From Paracoccus aminovorans (GTDB lineage Bacteria; Pseudomonadota; Alphaproteobacteria; Rhodobacterales; Rhodobacteraceae): a stretch of DNA of 64,000 bases. Position numbers and translations under genes: made by a program. Shown here one piece after another: positions 35,758 to 46,349 of this stretch. The notes below the pieces were generated by a model, which saw only the letters and a program-made list of their open reading frames with translations, did not search any database and was not told where the DNA came from. The stretch covers positions 2,138,837-2,202,836 of the forward strand of contig NZ_LN832559.1 in the NCBI RefSeq assembly GCF_900005615.1, read 5' to 3'. The first letter of the stretch is position 1. Every line of letters begins with the position of its first letter.

Positions 35758-36629
35758 CGCTTTGGTTCCTCTTGATGCTCGCGGTAGTTCCGCGATTGGT
35801 CTGATGCGCCCGAGAGCTGTCGGTCCTTTGCCGGGTCCATGCGGGTTTCCCCGTATGCCCGCCACAGGTCGGGGCGGCGTTCCTTGGTCAGCCTTTCGGC
35901 CATGTCGCGCCGCCATATGGCAATAGCCGCGTGATTTCCCGAAAGCAGAACCTCGGGTATCGCGCGGCCTTCCCACAGGGCGGGCTTCGTGTACTGCGGA
36001 TGTTCAAGCAGGCCATCGGAAAAGGATTCCTCGGCCAGCGATTCCTGATTCCCCAGCACGCGCGGTATAAGCCGAACCGTCGCGTCGATCAAGACCTGAG
36101 CCGCCAGCTCGCCGCCGGTCAGGACGTAATCGCCGATGCTGATTTCCTCGACATCGTGGGCGTCCAGCACGCGCTGGTCCACGCCCTCGAACCGGCCGCA
36201 GATCAGGGTCATGCCGGGGCCGTTCGCCAGCTGGCGGGCGCGGTCCTGCGTGAAGGGCTTGCCGCGCGGCGAGAGATAGATCACCGGCAGGCCGGGGCCG
36301 GCCTCGCGCAGGGCGGCGTCCATCACGTCGGGGCGGATCACCATGCCGGCGCCGCCGCCGGCGGGCGTGTCGTCCACGTTGCGGTGCTTGCCGATGCCGA
36401 AGGGGCGCAAGTCGGTGGTGCGCAGGTTCCACAGCCCCTCGGCCAGCGCCCGACCCGTCAAGGAAAGCCCCAGAACCCCTGGAAAAGCCTCGGGGAAAAG
36501 CGTGATGACCTGTGCGGTCCAGGCGCCCCTGACCTGCGGTTCGGCCAACAGGTCGCGGGGCTGTCGGCTTTCGCGGATCGACAGCCGGCCGTGGGACTTC
36601 ATCCCCGCAGAAACGTCCTCGCCGCTCAT
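35754..36629 (-). CDS. trmD: tRNA (guanine-N1)-methyltransferase TrmD
   Basis: Methylates G37 of tRNAs with SAM, preventing frameshifts. It has 291 residues, about 35 longer than E. coli TrmD because of an N-terminal extension before [20 protein letters not shown]. The trefoil-knot SAM site is [26 protein letters not shown] and [20 protein letters not shown]. The C-terminal tRNA-binding [20 protein letters not shown] is intact. It is coupled to rimM and rplS by ATGA overlaps on both sides. The first ATG (36629) overlaps the rimM stop; ATG 36602 is an alternative. Confidence 0.97.
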   Translation of the reverse strand: MSGEDVSAGMKSHGRLSIRESRQPRDLLAEPQVRGAWTAQVITLFPEAFPGVLGLSLTGRALAEGLWNLRTTDLRPFGIGKHRNVDDTPAGGGAGMVIRPDVMDAALREAGPGLPVIYLSPRGKPFTQDRARQLANGPGMTLICGRFEGVDQRVLDAHDVEEISIGDYVLTGGELAAQVLIDATVRLIPRVLGNQESLAEESFSDGLLEHPQYTKPALWEGRAIPEVLLSGNHAAIAIWRRDMAERLTKERRPDLWRAYGETRMDPAKDRQLSGASDQSRNYREHQEEPKR

Positions 36630-37132
36630 TCCTCGGTTTCCTCGGGCGGGTCGGCGATGATGCGGCCGGCGGCCAGGTCCACTGTCGGCACGAAGGCGCG
36701 GGTGAAGGGCAGCAGCAACGCCTGCTTGCGGCCGGGGCCGAAGATTTCCAGGATGTCGCCCGCGCCATGGTCGTAGATGGCGCGGACCTTGCCGATCAGC
36801 ACGCCGCCGGCGTCATAGACGGAAAGTCCGATCAGATCGGTATGATAGAATTCGTCGTCGGGCAATGAGGGCAGACGCTCGCGGTCGACCCACAGCGTCG
36901 CGCCCTTCAGCGCCTCGGCATCCTCGCGTGTTTCGACGCCCGAAAGCCGGGCACCCAGGCCGCCAGTCACCGGCCGGGTCAGCCGGACGGTGAAGCTGCG
37001 CTTGCCATCCTCGGACCAGAGCGGACCATATGCGGCGACGTCGGAGGGTTCCGAGGTGAAGCTCTTCAGCCTCACCTCGCCCCGGACGCCAAAGGCGCCC
37101 GCGATCGCGCCGACACAGATCCGCTCGACCAT
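36626..37132 (-). CDS. rimM: 16S rRNA processing protein RimM
   Basis: A 168-residue 30S assembly factor that binds ribosomal protein S19. The N-terminal domain [20 protein letters not shown] and the PRC-barrel half with [20 protein letters not shown], then [20 protein letters not shown], are both present. [19 protein letters not shown] is the standard C-terminus. It lies between rpsP (3-base gap) and trmD (ATGA overlap). Confidence 0.96.
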   Translation of the reverse strand: MVERICVGAIAGAFGVRGEVRLKSFTSEPSDVAAYGPLWSEDGKRSFTVRLTRPVTGGLGARLSGVETREDAEALKGATLWVDRERLPSLPDDEFYHTDLIGLSVYDAGGVLIGKVRAIYDHGAGDILEIFGPGRKQALLLPFTRAFVPTVDLAAGRIIADPPEETEE

Positions 37133-37135
37133 GGA

Positions 37136-37510
37136 TTATTCCGAAGCGGCTTCTTCGGCGGGGGCGTTGGCGGCGGCTTCGCGGGCGGCGCGCTTCTCGG
37201 CACGCTCTTTCGCGGCCTTGCCCGGCTCGCCCTTCTTCAGGTTCTTGCGCTCGGTCTTCGGCTTGGCGCCGGCGGCTTCCAGGAAGCGGGCGACGCGGTC
37301 GGTGGGCTGCGCACCCTGGCCCAGCCAGTATTGCACGCGTTCGACGTCCATCTTGATGCGGTCTTCCGAATCCTTCGGCAGCAGCGGGTTGTAGGTGCCC
37401 AGTTTCTCCAGGAAGCGGCCATCGCGCGGCATGCGCGAATCCGACGCGACGATGGCGTAATGCGGGCGTTTCTTCGAGCCGCCACGGGCCAGACGGATTT
37501 TCATTGCCAT
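37136..37510 (-). CDS. rpsP: 30S ribosomal protein S16
   Basis: A 124-residue S16 with an extended Lys/Ala/Glu-rich tail (residues 85-124), as is common in alphaproteobacteria. [36 protein letters not shown] and the [20 protein letters not shown] block identify it. The start is MAMKIRL at 37510 or the second Met at 37504. Upstream lies the chorismate mutase gene (46-base gap). Confidence 0.97.
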   Translation of the reverse strand: MAMKIRLARGGSKKRPHYAIVASDSRMPRDGRFLEKLGTYNPLLPKDSEDRIKMDVERVQYWLGQGAQPTDRVARFLEAAGAKPKTERKNLKKGEPGKAAKERAEKRAAREAAANAPAEEAASE

Positions 37511-37556
37511 TGGTTTTCTCCTTTGAAATGGCGGGGTTGACGTGGGAAACCCCGCG

Positions 37557-37853
37557 TCAGGATTGGAAGGTCTCGTGATGCCTTATCACTTCGGCGATCA
37601 CGAAATTAAGGAATTTGCGCGCGAATTCCGGGTCGAGGTCGGCCTCGCGCGCGAGGCGTTCCAGCCGCTCGATCTGGTTCGCCTCGCGGGCGGGATCGGA
37701 CGGAGGAAGGTCGTGTTCGGCCTTGAGGCGGCCGACGTTCTGAGTGTGCTTGAAGCGCTCGGCCAGCGTATAGACCAGGATCGCGTCCAGACGGTCGATG
37801 CTGGCGCGATGCTCTTTCAAGAGAGCGGCGGCGCGGGTGGCGTCAGTCGTCAC
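37557..37853 (-). CDS. chorismate mutase (AroQ class)
   Basis: A 98-residue all-helical AroQ mutase that converts chorismate to prephenate. Helix 1 is [20 protein letters not shown], with the RF-K ([20 protein letters not shown]) substrate-contact region. The C-terminal helix is [21 protein letters not shown] chose GTG 37853 because a perfect GGAGG lies 7 bases upstream; the next upstream ATG (37880) has none. It sits between the GNAT and rpsP genes, a position I recall from other Rhodobacteraceae. Confidence 0.9.
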   Translation of the reverse strand: MTTDATRAAALLKEHRASIDRLDAILVYTLAERFKHTQNVGRLKAEHDLPPSDPAREANQIERLERLAREADLDPEFARKFLNFVIAEVIRHHETFQS

Positions 37854-37929
37854 GCGAGACCTCCAGGCGTTCGATTGCACGAAAGGATGCCCTGCGCCGC
37901 GGGCACACGGGCGGAGCGGCGGGCGGCGC

Positions 37930-38502
37930 TCATGCGGAACCCTCCGGGGCGGTATCCGTCACCACCGGGTGGCGATAGATCAGCACCGGCTTGCCCATCA
38001 CCACGGTTTCGCCTTCGACACGCGCGCCCATGCGGTCCGCGAGCCGGCGCGAGCGCAGATTGTCCGGCGCGACGAGAGAGATCAGCGCGTCCAGCCCCAT
38101 CCGCGCCGCCTGCAGGCGCGCGGCGACGGCGGCCTCCTGCGCATAGCCCAGCCCCTCGAAGCCCTCGAAGACCTGCCAGCCCAGTTCGGGCGCCGGCCAT
38201 TCCTCTTCGTGATAGTGGACGCCGCTGCGCCCCACGATGCGGCCGGTCGCGGCTTCCTCGATGGTCCAGTAACCATAGCCGCGCACCTGCCAGTGGCCGA
38301 AGACGTTCAGCATCTGCCGCCACGCCTCATGCCGCGTCATGGTCCCGCCGACGAACGCGGCGCGGGGCGAGGCCATGAAGCCGGCCACCGCGTCCAGATC
38401 CTGAAAGCGGGGCTCGCGCAGCACCAGCCGCCCGGTCCGCAGGATGGGAACCGTCGCGGCCTGCACATGGGCAGCAGCAGGGCGGGTTGCGGTCAGGGCC
38501 AT
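37930..38502 (-). CDS. GNAT acetyltransferase (RimJ/RimL type)
   Basis: A 190-residue acetyl-CoA-dependent N-acetyltransferase. LRTGRLVLREPRFQDLDAVA opens the fold; GYWTIEEAATGRIVGRSGVH, then ELGWQVFEGFEGLGYAQEAA, form the acetyl-CoA-binding region. The final strand is RSRRLADRMGARVEGETVV. Substrate is unknown (N-terminal amine of a ribosomal protein or a small molecule). It lies 4 bases after ffh and is likely co-transcribed with it and the chorismate mutase gene. Confidence 0.9.
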   Translation of the reverse strand: MALTATRPAAAHVQAATVPILRTGRLVLREPRFQDLDAVAGFMASPRAAFVGGTMTRHEAWRQMLNVFGHWQVRGYGYWTIEEAATGRIVGRSGVHYHEEEWPAPELGWQVFEGFEGLGYAQEAAVAARLQAARMGLDALISLVAPDNLRSRRLADRMGARVEGETVVMGKPVLIYRHPVVTDTAPEGSA

Positions 38503-38506
38503 CGGC

Positions 38507-40003
38507 TTATTTCTTTCCGAACAGTCCCGAAAGCCCGCCGGGCAGGTTCAGCTTGCCCAGATCGCCGCCCAGGCCCTTGGGATCCTGCAGCATCTTGGTG
38601 GCCTCGGCCATCTTGGCCGGATCGACGTCGGCCATGTCGGGCAGCCCGCCGCCCCTGCCGGTCATGGCGCGCATGGCCTGCTTCAGCATGCCGCCCTTGC
38701 CCATCTTGCCGAGCTTCTTCATCGTGTCGGCCATCTGCTTTTGCATCTTCAGCAGCTTGTTGAGCTCCGACACCTCCATGCCGGCGCCGGCGGCGATGCG
38801 CTTCTTGCGGCTCGCCTGCAGCAGGTCGGGATTGGCGCGTTCCTTCTTGGTCATCGACTCGATCAGCGCGATCTGGCGCTTGATCGCCTTGTCGTCGAAG
38901 CCGGCGGCCTCGGCCTGCTTGGCCATCTTGCCCATGCCGGGCATCATGCCCATGATGGACTGCATCCCGCCCATCTTCATCATCTGTTCCAGCTGGCTCT
39001 TCAGGTCGTTCATGTTGAACAGACCCTTCTGGAAGCGCTTCATCATGCGCTCGGCCTGCTCGACCTCCAGCACCTCCTGCGCTTTCTCGACCAGGGCGAC
39101 GATATCGCCCATGCCGAGGATGCGGCCGGCGACGCGGCTGGCGTCGAAGGCCTCCAGCGCGTCCATCTTTTCGCCCAGACCGACGAAGCGGATCGGCTTG
39201 CCGGTCACGGCGCGCATCGACAGCGCAGCACCACCGCGGCCGTCGCCGTCCATCCGGGTCAGCACGACGCCCGAGATGCCGACCTTGCCGTCGAATTCGC
39301 TGGCGACGTTCACCGCGTCCTGCCCGGTCAAGCCGTCGACGACCAGCAGGGTCTCGCGCGGGTTGGCCACGTCGCGGACCGCCTGGACCTCATCCATCAG
39401 CACTTCGTCGATATGCAGCCGGCCGGCGGTGTCGAGCATATAGACGTCATAGCCGCCCAACGTCGCCTGCTGCTTGGCGCGTTTCGCGATCTGCACCGCA
39501 TTCTCGCCCGGCACGATCGGCAGCGTATCGACGCCGATCTGCTGGCCCAGGATCGCCAGCTGCTCCATGGCCGCCGGACGGTTGGTGTCGAGCGAGGCCA
39601 GCAGCACGCGCTTCTTCTCGCGATCCTTGAGGCGCTTGGCCAATTTCGCGGTGGTGGTGGTCTTGCCCGAGCCCTGAAGCCCGACCATCAGGATCGGCGC
39701 CGGCGGGTTGTCGATCCTCAGCGCGTCGGGCGCTCCCTCGCCCTGCAGGACCTTGATGAGCTCGTCATGGACGATCTTCACGACCTGCTGGCCGGGGGTG
39801 ATCGACTTGGTGACGGCGCTGCCGGTGGCCTTGACGGTGACGGTTTTCACGAAGCTGCGCGCGACCGGCAGCGAGACGTCGGCTTCCAGCAGCGCGACGC
39901 GCACCTCGCGCATGGCGGCGGTGACGTCATCCTCGGTCAGGGCGCCCTGCTTGGTCAGCCGGTCGAAGACGCCGCCAAGGCGGTCGGACAGGTTTTCAAA
40001 CAT
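38507..40003 (-). CDS. ffh: signal recognition particle protein Ffh
   Basis: SRP GTPase that targets nascent membrane proteins. It has 498 residues: N domain (MFENLSDRLGGVFDRLTKQG), G domain with P-loop GLQGSGKTTTTAKLAKRLKD, LASLDTNRPAAMEQLAILGQ, DTAGRLHID, TRMDGDGRGGAAL and the closing GLGEKMDALEAFD. The methionine-rich M domain (about 300-450, MMKMGGMQSIMGMMPGMGKM) binds 4.5S RNA. The start at ATG 40003 matches the family; no in-frame extension is needed. The 4.5S RNA gene was not seen in this window. Confidence 0.98.
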   Translation of the reverse strand: MFENLSDRLGGVFDRLTKQGALTEDDVTAAMREVRVALLEADVSLPVARSFVKTVTVKATGSAVTKSITPGQQVVKIVHDELIKVLQGEGAPDALRIDNPPAPILMVGLQGSGKTTTTAKLAKRLKDREKKRVLLASLDTNRPAAMEQLAILGQQIGVDTLPIVPGENAVQIAKRAKQQATLGGYDVYMLDTAGRLHIDEVLMDEVQAVRDVANPRETLLVVDGLTGQDAVNVASEFDGKVGISGVVLTRMDGDGRGGAALSMRAVTGKPIRFVGLGEKMDALEAFDASRVAGRILGMGDIVALVEKAQEVLEVEQAERMMKRFQKGLFNMNDLKSQLEQMMKMGGMQSIMGMMPGMGKMAKQAEAAGFDDKAIKRQIALIESMTKKERANPDLLQASRKKRIAAGAGMEVSELNKLLKMQKQMADTMKKLGKMGKGGMLKQAMRAMTGRGGGLPDMADVDPAKMAEATKMLQDPKGLGGDLGKLNLPGGLSGLFGKK

Positions 40004-40228
40004 CGGCGGCCCTCCAATGGTTGCCGTTGCCCGCAAGGGGCGCGAATAAACAGTGACGCCCCCGTGGGCGCGACGCGCTGACGGGGGGCGATCCCCGGCA
40101 AGCGGGGACCGGAAGGCCAGACCTTCCGGGAATTGCGGGCTGGATAGGCCGAAACCGAGGCCAAGTCAACCGCGCCCCGGTTGACCCAAGCCCCGCTTTG
40201 GCGAAACCTTCCCCGAAAGGAGACAGCC

Positions 40229-40797
40229 ATGCCCCACCCGATCAGCCGCTTCCCGGTGCCCTCCCTGGATGAAATGCTCAGGACATCGCCGCCCGCATCC
40301 GCAAGGTGGCCGAGAAATCCGGCTTCGTACCGAACGTCTTCCAGGCGCTCGCGCATCGGCCGGACGAATTCCGCGCCTTCTTCGCCTATCACGACGCGCT
40401 GATGGAACGCGAGGGCGGCCTGACCAAGGCCGAGCGCGAAATGATCGTGGTCGCGACCTCGGGGCTGAACCAGTGCCAGTATTGCGTGGTGGCGCATGGC
40501 GCGATCCTGCGCATCCGGGCCAAGAACGCGCTGATCGCCGACCAGGTGGCGGTGAACTGGCGCAAGGCGGACCTGACGCCGCGCGAACGCGCCATGCTGA
40601 CCTATGCCGAAAAGGTGGCGCTGAACGCACAGCGGATCGGCGAGCCGGACCGCCAGGCGCTGACCGAGGCGGGCTTCACTGAGGACGAGATCTGGGACAT
40701 CGGCGCCATCGCCGGCTTCTTCGGTATGTCGAACCGGCTGGTAAACGCCGCAGACATCCGCCCGAACGACGCGTTCTACATGCTGGGCCGGGGATAA
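40229..40797 (+). pseudogene. AhpD-like peroxidase-related protein, frameshifted
   Basis: A carboxymuconolactone-decarboxylase/AhpD fold protein. The start is well defined: AAAGGAG, then ATG 40229 reading MPHPISRFPVPSLDEM. After codon 16 (ATG 40274) the frame is lost. Restoring one base at about 40276-40281 joins it to DIAARIRKVAEKSGFVPNVF, followed by ALAHRPDEFRAFFAYHDALM, the catalytic CxxC-like CQYCVVAHG and TPRERAMLTYAEKVAL, to the stop at 40797. The intact length would be 189 residues, the family norm. Everything downstream is well preserved, so the lesion is recent or a sequencing error. A protein from ATG 40306 would lack the first 25 residues. Confidence 0.85.
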
Positions 40798-40827
40798 GTC
40801 TGCGGCCACCGGGCCAGCGGCGCGGCC

Positions 40828-40899
40828 GCATGAGTATTTATGGAACAGAGAAGACATGAGCGCTGCGCCCCGTCTTCTTCGTTCCCCAAATACTCATGC
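40828..40899. repeat. palindromic intergenic repeat (AAATACYC family), best-formed copy
   Basis: Arms GCATGAGTATTTATGGAACA (continuing GAGAAGAC, 40828-40855) and GTCTTCTTCGTTCCCCAAAT (continuing ACTCATGC, 40872-40899) fold into a long hairpin with a few mismatches. It lies between the converging 3' ends of the AhpD-like gene and the ethylmalonyl-CoA mutase gene, so it may act as a two-way terminator. Confidence 0.7.
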
Positions 40900-40914
40900 G
40901 AGCGTGCAACCCGC

Positions 40915-42873
<1,959 letters not shown>

Positions 42874-43298
42874 GGGTCGGTCCTCGCAAGATTATTACGA
42901 CAAGAAAAGCGATAGCGTAACATTGCTGCGCCGTCAATTCGCCGCATTGCAGAGAGATGACAAATGCAGCCGCAGCAGCGGTTGATGTTGAATCGGCAGG
43001 CGATTAAGGCCCATTTGGGGGGGTCGGGCGCCCACTTCCCAGGTCATTAGCGCCCATCCACTCAGCTCGATCAGTTATTTTGTTTATTATAATCAGTTGC
43101 CTGATCGGCTCGAAACCAACAGTTCGGATCGCTCATCGCTCTGCCTGGCGACCACCTTCCAACTCCTCCCGTTGACGAAGCAGCCCCTGCCGAAGATGGT
43201 CGCGGCATGCCCTCGGGGCTGGCGGCAATGCAGATGCAGAAGACCTGCCATTCGTTCCGGGCTCACCAGTTCCGCCCCTCTCTGCCGGGAAAGCGGCG
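42874..43298. other. 425-base stretch without a recognisable gene; left part of a degraded island
   Basis: An AT-rich patch (CAGTTATTTTGTTTATTATA around 43072) contrasts with the GC-rich flanks and marks foreign DNA. Short open frames on both strands around 43097-43363 show no family I know. No direct copy of the tRNA-Gly 3' end was found that would mark the far attachment site. Confidence 0.5.
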
Positions 43299-43490
43299 CT
43301 TTGCCGAAGCGTCGAAGACTGGGATCGACTAGACAGGCGCTGCAAAGCTGCCGCGCAAGATAGACACGGCTATGTAGTCGTTTTAACCGACGAGGATCTC
43401 AAGAAACTTATAGAGGAATCAAAAGACGGAATCCCTCAAACATATGAATTTTCGACCTTTCGTGCGAAATTCGACAAACTTATCATGTAG
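43299..43490 (+). pseudogene. C-terminal fragment of a restriction-endonuclease-like protein
   Basis: An open frame without its own start reads CRSVEDWDRLDRRCKAAAQD, then RHGYVVVLTDEDLKKLIEES and a closing FRAKFDKLIM before TAG 43490. This ending resembles the C-termini of restriction-endonuclease-like proteins as I remember them (R-x-V-E-D, then G-Y-V-V-V-L-T-D-E-D-L). The last 130 bases are far lower in GC than the genome. The rest of the gene is missing, replaced upstream by unrelated sequence. It ends 8 bases inside the HNH fragment on the other strand. Confidence 0.5.
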
Positions 43491-43745
43491 TCAACTGTTC
43501 CGCCCGCTGCTTAACCGAACTATGACAGCCGGTGCATAGCGCCTGCCAGTTGTTCCAGTTCCTGAACAGCGCCTTGTCGCCCCGGTGTGGCTTGAAGTGG
43601 TCAACAAGGGTCGCGTCAGCACCGCACATCGCGCAACAGGGGTGCAGCCGCAGGAACTCGGCCTGTGCCTTCTCCCATTCGCGCGTATAGCCACTCTGGC
43701 GGCTGTTCGGGCGGGTGCGGTCAGCTCCCGGCGCAAAGCGTCCAG
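43483..43745 (-). pseudogene. HNH endonuclease C-terminal fragment
   Basis: In the minus frame ending at TGA 43485-43483 the DNA reads SRQSGYTREWEKAQAEFLRL, then HPCCAMCGADATLVDHFKPH, RGDKALFRNWNNWQALCTGC and HSSVKQRAEQLTT. This is a phage-type HNH nuclease: CxxC, DH, then CxxCH zinc/catalytic pattern. There is no start of its own; further upstream the same DNA is better read as the integrase fragment in another frame. A deletion or recombination has fused the two. Confidence 0.65.
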
Positions 43746-44225
43746 CCGGACCTTGCGGGAGTTCTGGTCGAACGCGCGGGCATCTTTCAGGACATGGACC
43801 TCTAGCGCCGCGTCCAGCATCGCCAGCGGGTCGGACGTGTCTATGCCTTCCTTCTGAATACGCTTGATAGCCCGGTCGGTCGCGGCCTTGATCTGGTCGG
43901 GCGTGGGATACCGGCCACGAATAGCTTCATCCTCGACCAGCGTCGCCGTGTAGCGCGACCATACCGCCCGCCCAAAGTCCTGCGTCGTGATCGGGCTCCG
44001 CGTCTCGGCCCGCCGGTGGCCTGTAGCATGTGCTTCTGCGGTGGCGATCTGGCGCCGTAGCGTGGCTACGGCAGCGGGCAATGCCTTCATGGCGGCGCGG
44101 CGCTCACCGCCTAGCGGGGCCACCAGTTCAGTTTTCCCGAGGATCGGGCGAAGATGCGCAGGGACCGCAAGACGGGCGTAGAATCGACCGCCCTTGACCT
44201 TCAAATGCCTAACCTGACCAGCCAC
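43491..44225 (-). pseudogene. truncated phage/island integrase next to tRNA-Gly
   Basis: From GTG 44225 the product reads (M)AGQVRHLKVKGGRFYARLAV, then PAHLRPILGKTELVAPLGGE and LPAAVATLRRQIATAEAHAT, the N-terminal (DUF6538-like) part of tyrosine-type integrases. The arm-binding region continues to about DALRRELTA near 43740. After that the reading frame only shadows the HNH fragment, so the catalytic R-H-R-Y domain is absent. The gene starts 92 bases from the tRNA-Gly 3' end and reads away from it, the classic layout of an integrase at its attachment site. Confidence 0.7.
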
Positions 44226-44316
44226 TACAGAGCCCCATTCTGGCACCAACTTTAGAACCAAAAGAGGCACAAACCCCAGCAATGCAAGGCAATTATTGTG
44301 TTTTCTGGGGATTGGA

Positions 44317-44390
44317 TGGAGCGGGTGAAGGGAATCGAACCCTCGTCTTCAGCTTGGGAAGCTGCGGCTCTACCATTGAGCTACACCCGC
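44317..44390 (-). tRNA. tRNA-Gly (anticodon CCC)
   Basis: On the minus strand: acceptor GCGGGTG pairing with CACCCGC, D-arm GTAGCTCAATGGTAGAGC, anticodon stem GCAGC/GCTG with loop TTCCCAA (anticodon CCC), T-arm GGGTTCGATTCCC, and encoded CCA (44319-44317). It is the likely insertion point of the degraded island to its left. Confidence 0.95.
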
Positions 44391-44540
44391 GAGGCCCGGC
44401 CTGATTATCGCTCCGCAGGCCAGGCTGCAAGCGCAATCTGGCGCCGGAACCGGCCCTTTGCTTTCCTGCGATACTCCGGTCACGGCGCGGCGCCTTGCGT
44501 GTTTTGCCGTCCCCCCCAATGCCGCTGTAGCGGGCAGACG

Positions 44541-46172
44541 TCAGCCGAGCGCGCGCGCGCGGTCCCGCAGCAGGAACTTCTGGATCTTGCCGGTCGAGGT
44601 CTTGGGCAATTCCCCGAACACCACCGTCTTCGGCACCTTGTAGCGTGCCATGTTCAACCGGCAGAACGCGATCAGCTCGGCCTCGACCAGGACCCGGCCG
44701 GGCTTCAGCGCGACGAAGGCGCAGGGCGTCTCGCCCCAGGTCTCGTCCGGGCGGGCGACGACGGCGGCCTCCATCACGTCGGGATGCTTGTAGAGCACGT
44801 CCTCGACCTCGATCGAGGAGATGTTCTCGCCGCCCGAGATGATGATGTCCTTGGAGCGGTCCTTGAGCTCGATATAGCCGTCGGGATGCATCACGCCCAG
44901 GTCGCCCGAGGCGAACCAGCCGCCCCGGAACGCCTTTTCGGTGGCCGAGGGGTTCTTCAGATAGCCCTTCATCACGTTGTTGCCGCGCATGAAGACCTCG
45001 CCCATGGTCCGGCCGTCGGCGGGCACCGGCGCCAGCGTCTCGGGGTCGGCGACCATCAGCCCGTCCAGCGCCGGGTTGCGCACGCCCTGACGCGCCTTCA
45101 TCCGGGCGCGCTCCTCGCCGCTCAGCGCGTCCCATTCCGTCTTCCAGGCGCAGACGACCGAGGGGCCGTAGGTCTCGGTCAGGCCGTAGACGTGGGTGAT
45201 GCCGATGCTCATCGCCTCGACCGCGGCGATGACGGATGCGGGGGGCGGTGCGCCCGCGACCATGGCCTTGACCGGGTGGTCGAAGTCCTTCAGCGCGTCG
45301 GGGGCGTTCGCCAGCATGTTCATCACGATGGGCGCACCGCAGAAATGCGTCACCCGCTCGTCGCGGATCAGGCGGAAGACCGGCTCGGGCCGGACCGCGC
45401 GCAGGCAGACGCAGACCCCGGCATTGGCGGCGATGGTCCAGGGAAAGCACCAGCCGTTGCAATGGAACATCGGCAGCGTCCACAGGTAGCGCGCATGATG
45501 CGGCATCCCCCAGGAGGTCATGTTGGCCAGCGCGTTCAGCGCCGCGCCGCGGTGGTGATAGACCACGCCCTTGGGATCGCCGGTCGTCCCCGAGGTGTAG
45601 TTCAGCGAGATCGCGTCCCATTCGTCGTCGGGCATGGACCAGGCGAAATCCGGGTCGCCCTCGGCCAGCAGATCGTCGTAGGTCAGGCCGCCGGCGCGGG
45701 CGCCACCCTCGAAACTGGGGTCGAGGATGTCCACCACCAGGATGTCGCGGCCCCGCGCGATCTTCACCGCGCGCTCGGCCAGTTCGGCGAATTCGGGATC
45801 GACCAGCAGCACCCGGGCCTCGCCATGGGACAGGATGAAGGCCACCGTCTCGGCGTCCAGCCGGGTGTTGATGGTGTTCAGCACGGCGCCGGTCATCGGC
45901 ACGCTGAAATGGCTCTCGAACATCTCGGGGATGTTCGCCGCCAGCACCGCCACCGTGTCGCCCTTGCCGATGCCGCGCGCCGAAAGCGCCCCGGCGATGC
46001 GGCGGCAGCGGGCATAGGTCTCGGCCCAGCTGCGGCGCAGGCCCTCGTGCACCACGGCCAGCGCATCCGGGTGGATCTGCGCCGTCCGCTCGATGAATCG
46101 CAGGGGGGAAAGCGGTTCGTAATTGGCCGGGCAGATGTCCAGCCCCTGGCCGTAGATGTCATAGTTCGCCAA
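44541..46172 (-). CDS. acyl-CoA synthetase (AMP-forming), DmdB-like
   Basis: Activates a short- or medium-chain acid to its CoA ester through an acyl-adenylate. It has 543 residues from a TTG start at 46172, supported by GGGGAGGAAA eight bases upstream. The P-loop is LNYTSGTTGDPKGVVYHHRG, the A5 motif HVYGLTETYGPSVVCAWKTE, the A7 motif GWFASGDLGVMHPDGYIELK, then DRSKDIIISGGENISSIEVE and the C-terminal lysine motif ELPKTSTGKIQKF. Close similarity in layout and N-terminus to DmdB (methylmercaptopropionyl-CoA ligase) of marine Rhodobacteraceae makes DMSP-derived acid a possible substrate, but there is no DMSP gene nearby. Confidence 0.9.
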   Translation of the reverse strand: MANYDIYGQGLDICPANYEPLSPLRFIERTAQIHPDALAVVHEGLRRSWAETYARCRRIAGALSARGIGKGDTVAVLAANIPEMFESHFSVPMTGAVLNTINTRLDAETVAFILSHGEARVLLVDPEFAELAERAVKIARGRDILVVDILDPSFEGGARAGGLTYDDLLAEGDPDFAWSMPDDEWDAISLNYTSGTTGDPKGVVYHHRGAALNALANMTSWGMPHHARYLWTLPMFHCNGWCFPWTIAANAGVCVCLRAVRPEPVFRLIRDERVTHFCGAPIVMNMLANAPDALKDFDHPVKAMVAGAPPPASVIAAVEAMSIGITHVYGLTETYGPSVVCAWKTEWDALSGEERARMKARQGVRNPALDGLMVADPETLAPVPADGRTMGEVFMRGNNVMKGYLKNPSATEKAFRGGWFASGDLGVMHPDGYIELKDRSKDIIISGGENISSIEVEDVLYKHPDVMEAAVVARPDETWGETPCAFVALKPGRVLVEAELIAFCRLNMARYKVPKTVVFGELPKTSTGKIQKFLLRDRARALG

Positions 46173-46349
46173 GATATTTCCTCCCCGACTCGGCCGACGC
46201 GCCTGTTCGGCGCAAGATTAGCCCGGGCGCGGCGGCGTTTTCCATGGCCCGCATCGCCGCGGGGGCCGTCCGGGTGCGGATTGGGTATTGATCATCGCCG
46301 TTCAAACTGATCGTTTCGGGATGCAACCAGACTGCCCGGAGCAAGAACG

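Noticed and set aside
42874..43000. Cobalamin riboswitch ahead of the B12-dependent mutase gene
   Set aside because: No B12-box or the expected conserved stems were found in the roughly 130 bases upstream of the start.
43097..43363. Plus-strand open frame of 88 codons in the island remnant
   Set aside because: Mixed composition with no family similarity and no ribosome binding site; it overlaps the better-supported restriction-endonuclease-like fragment in another frame.
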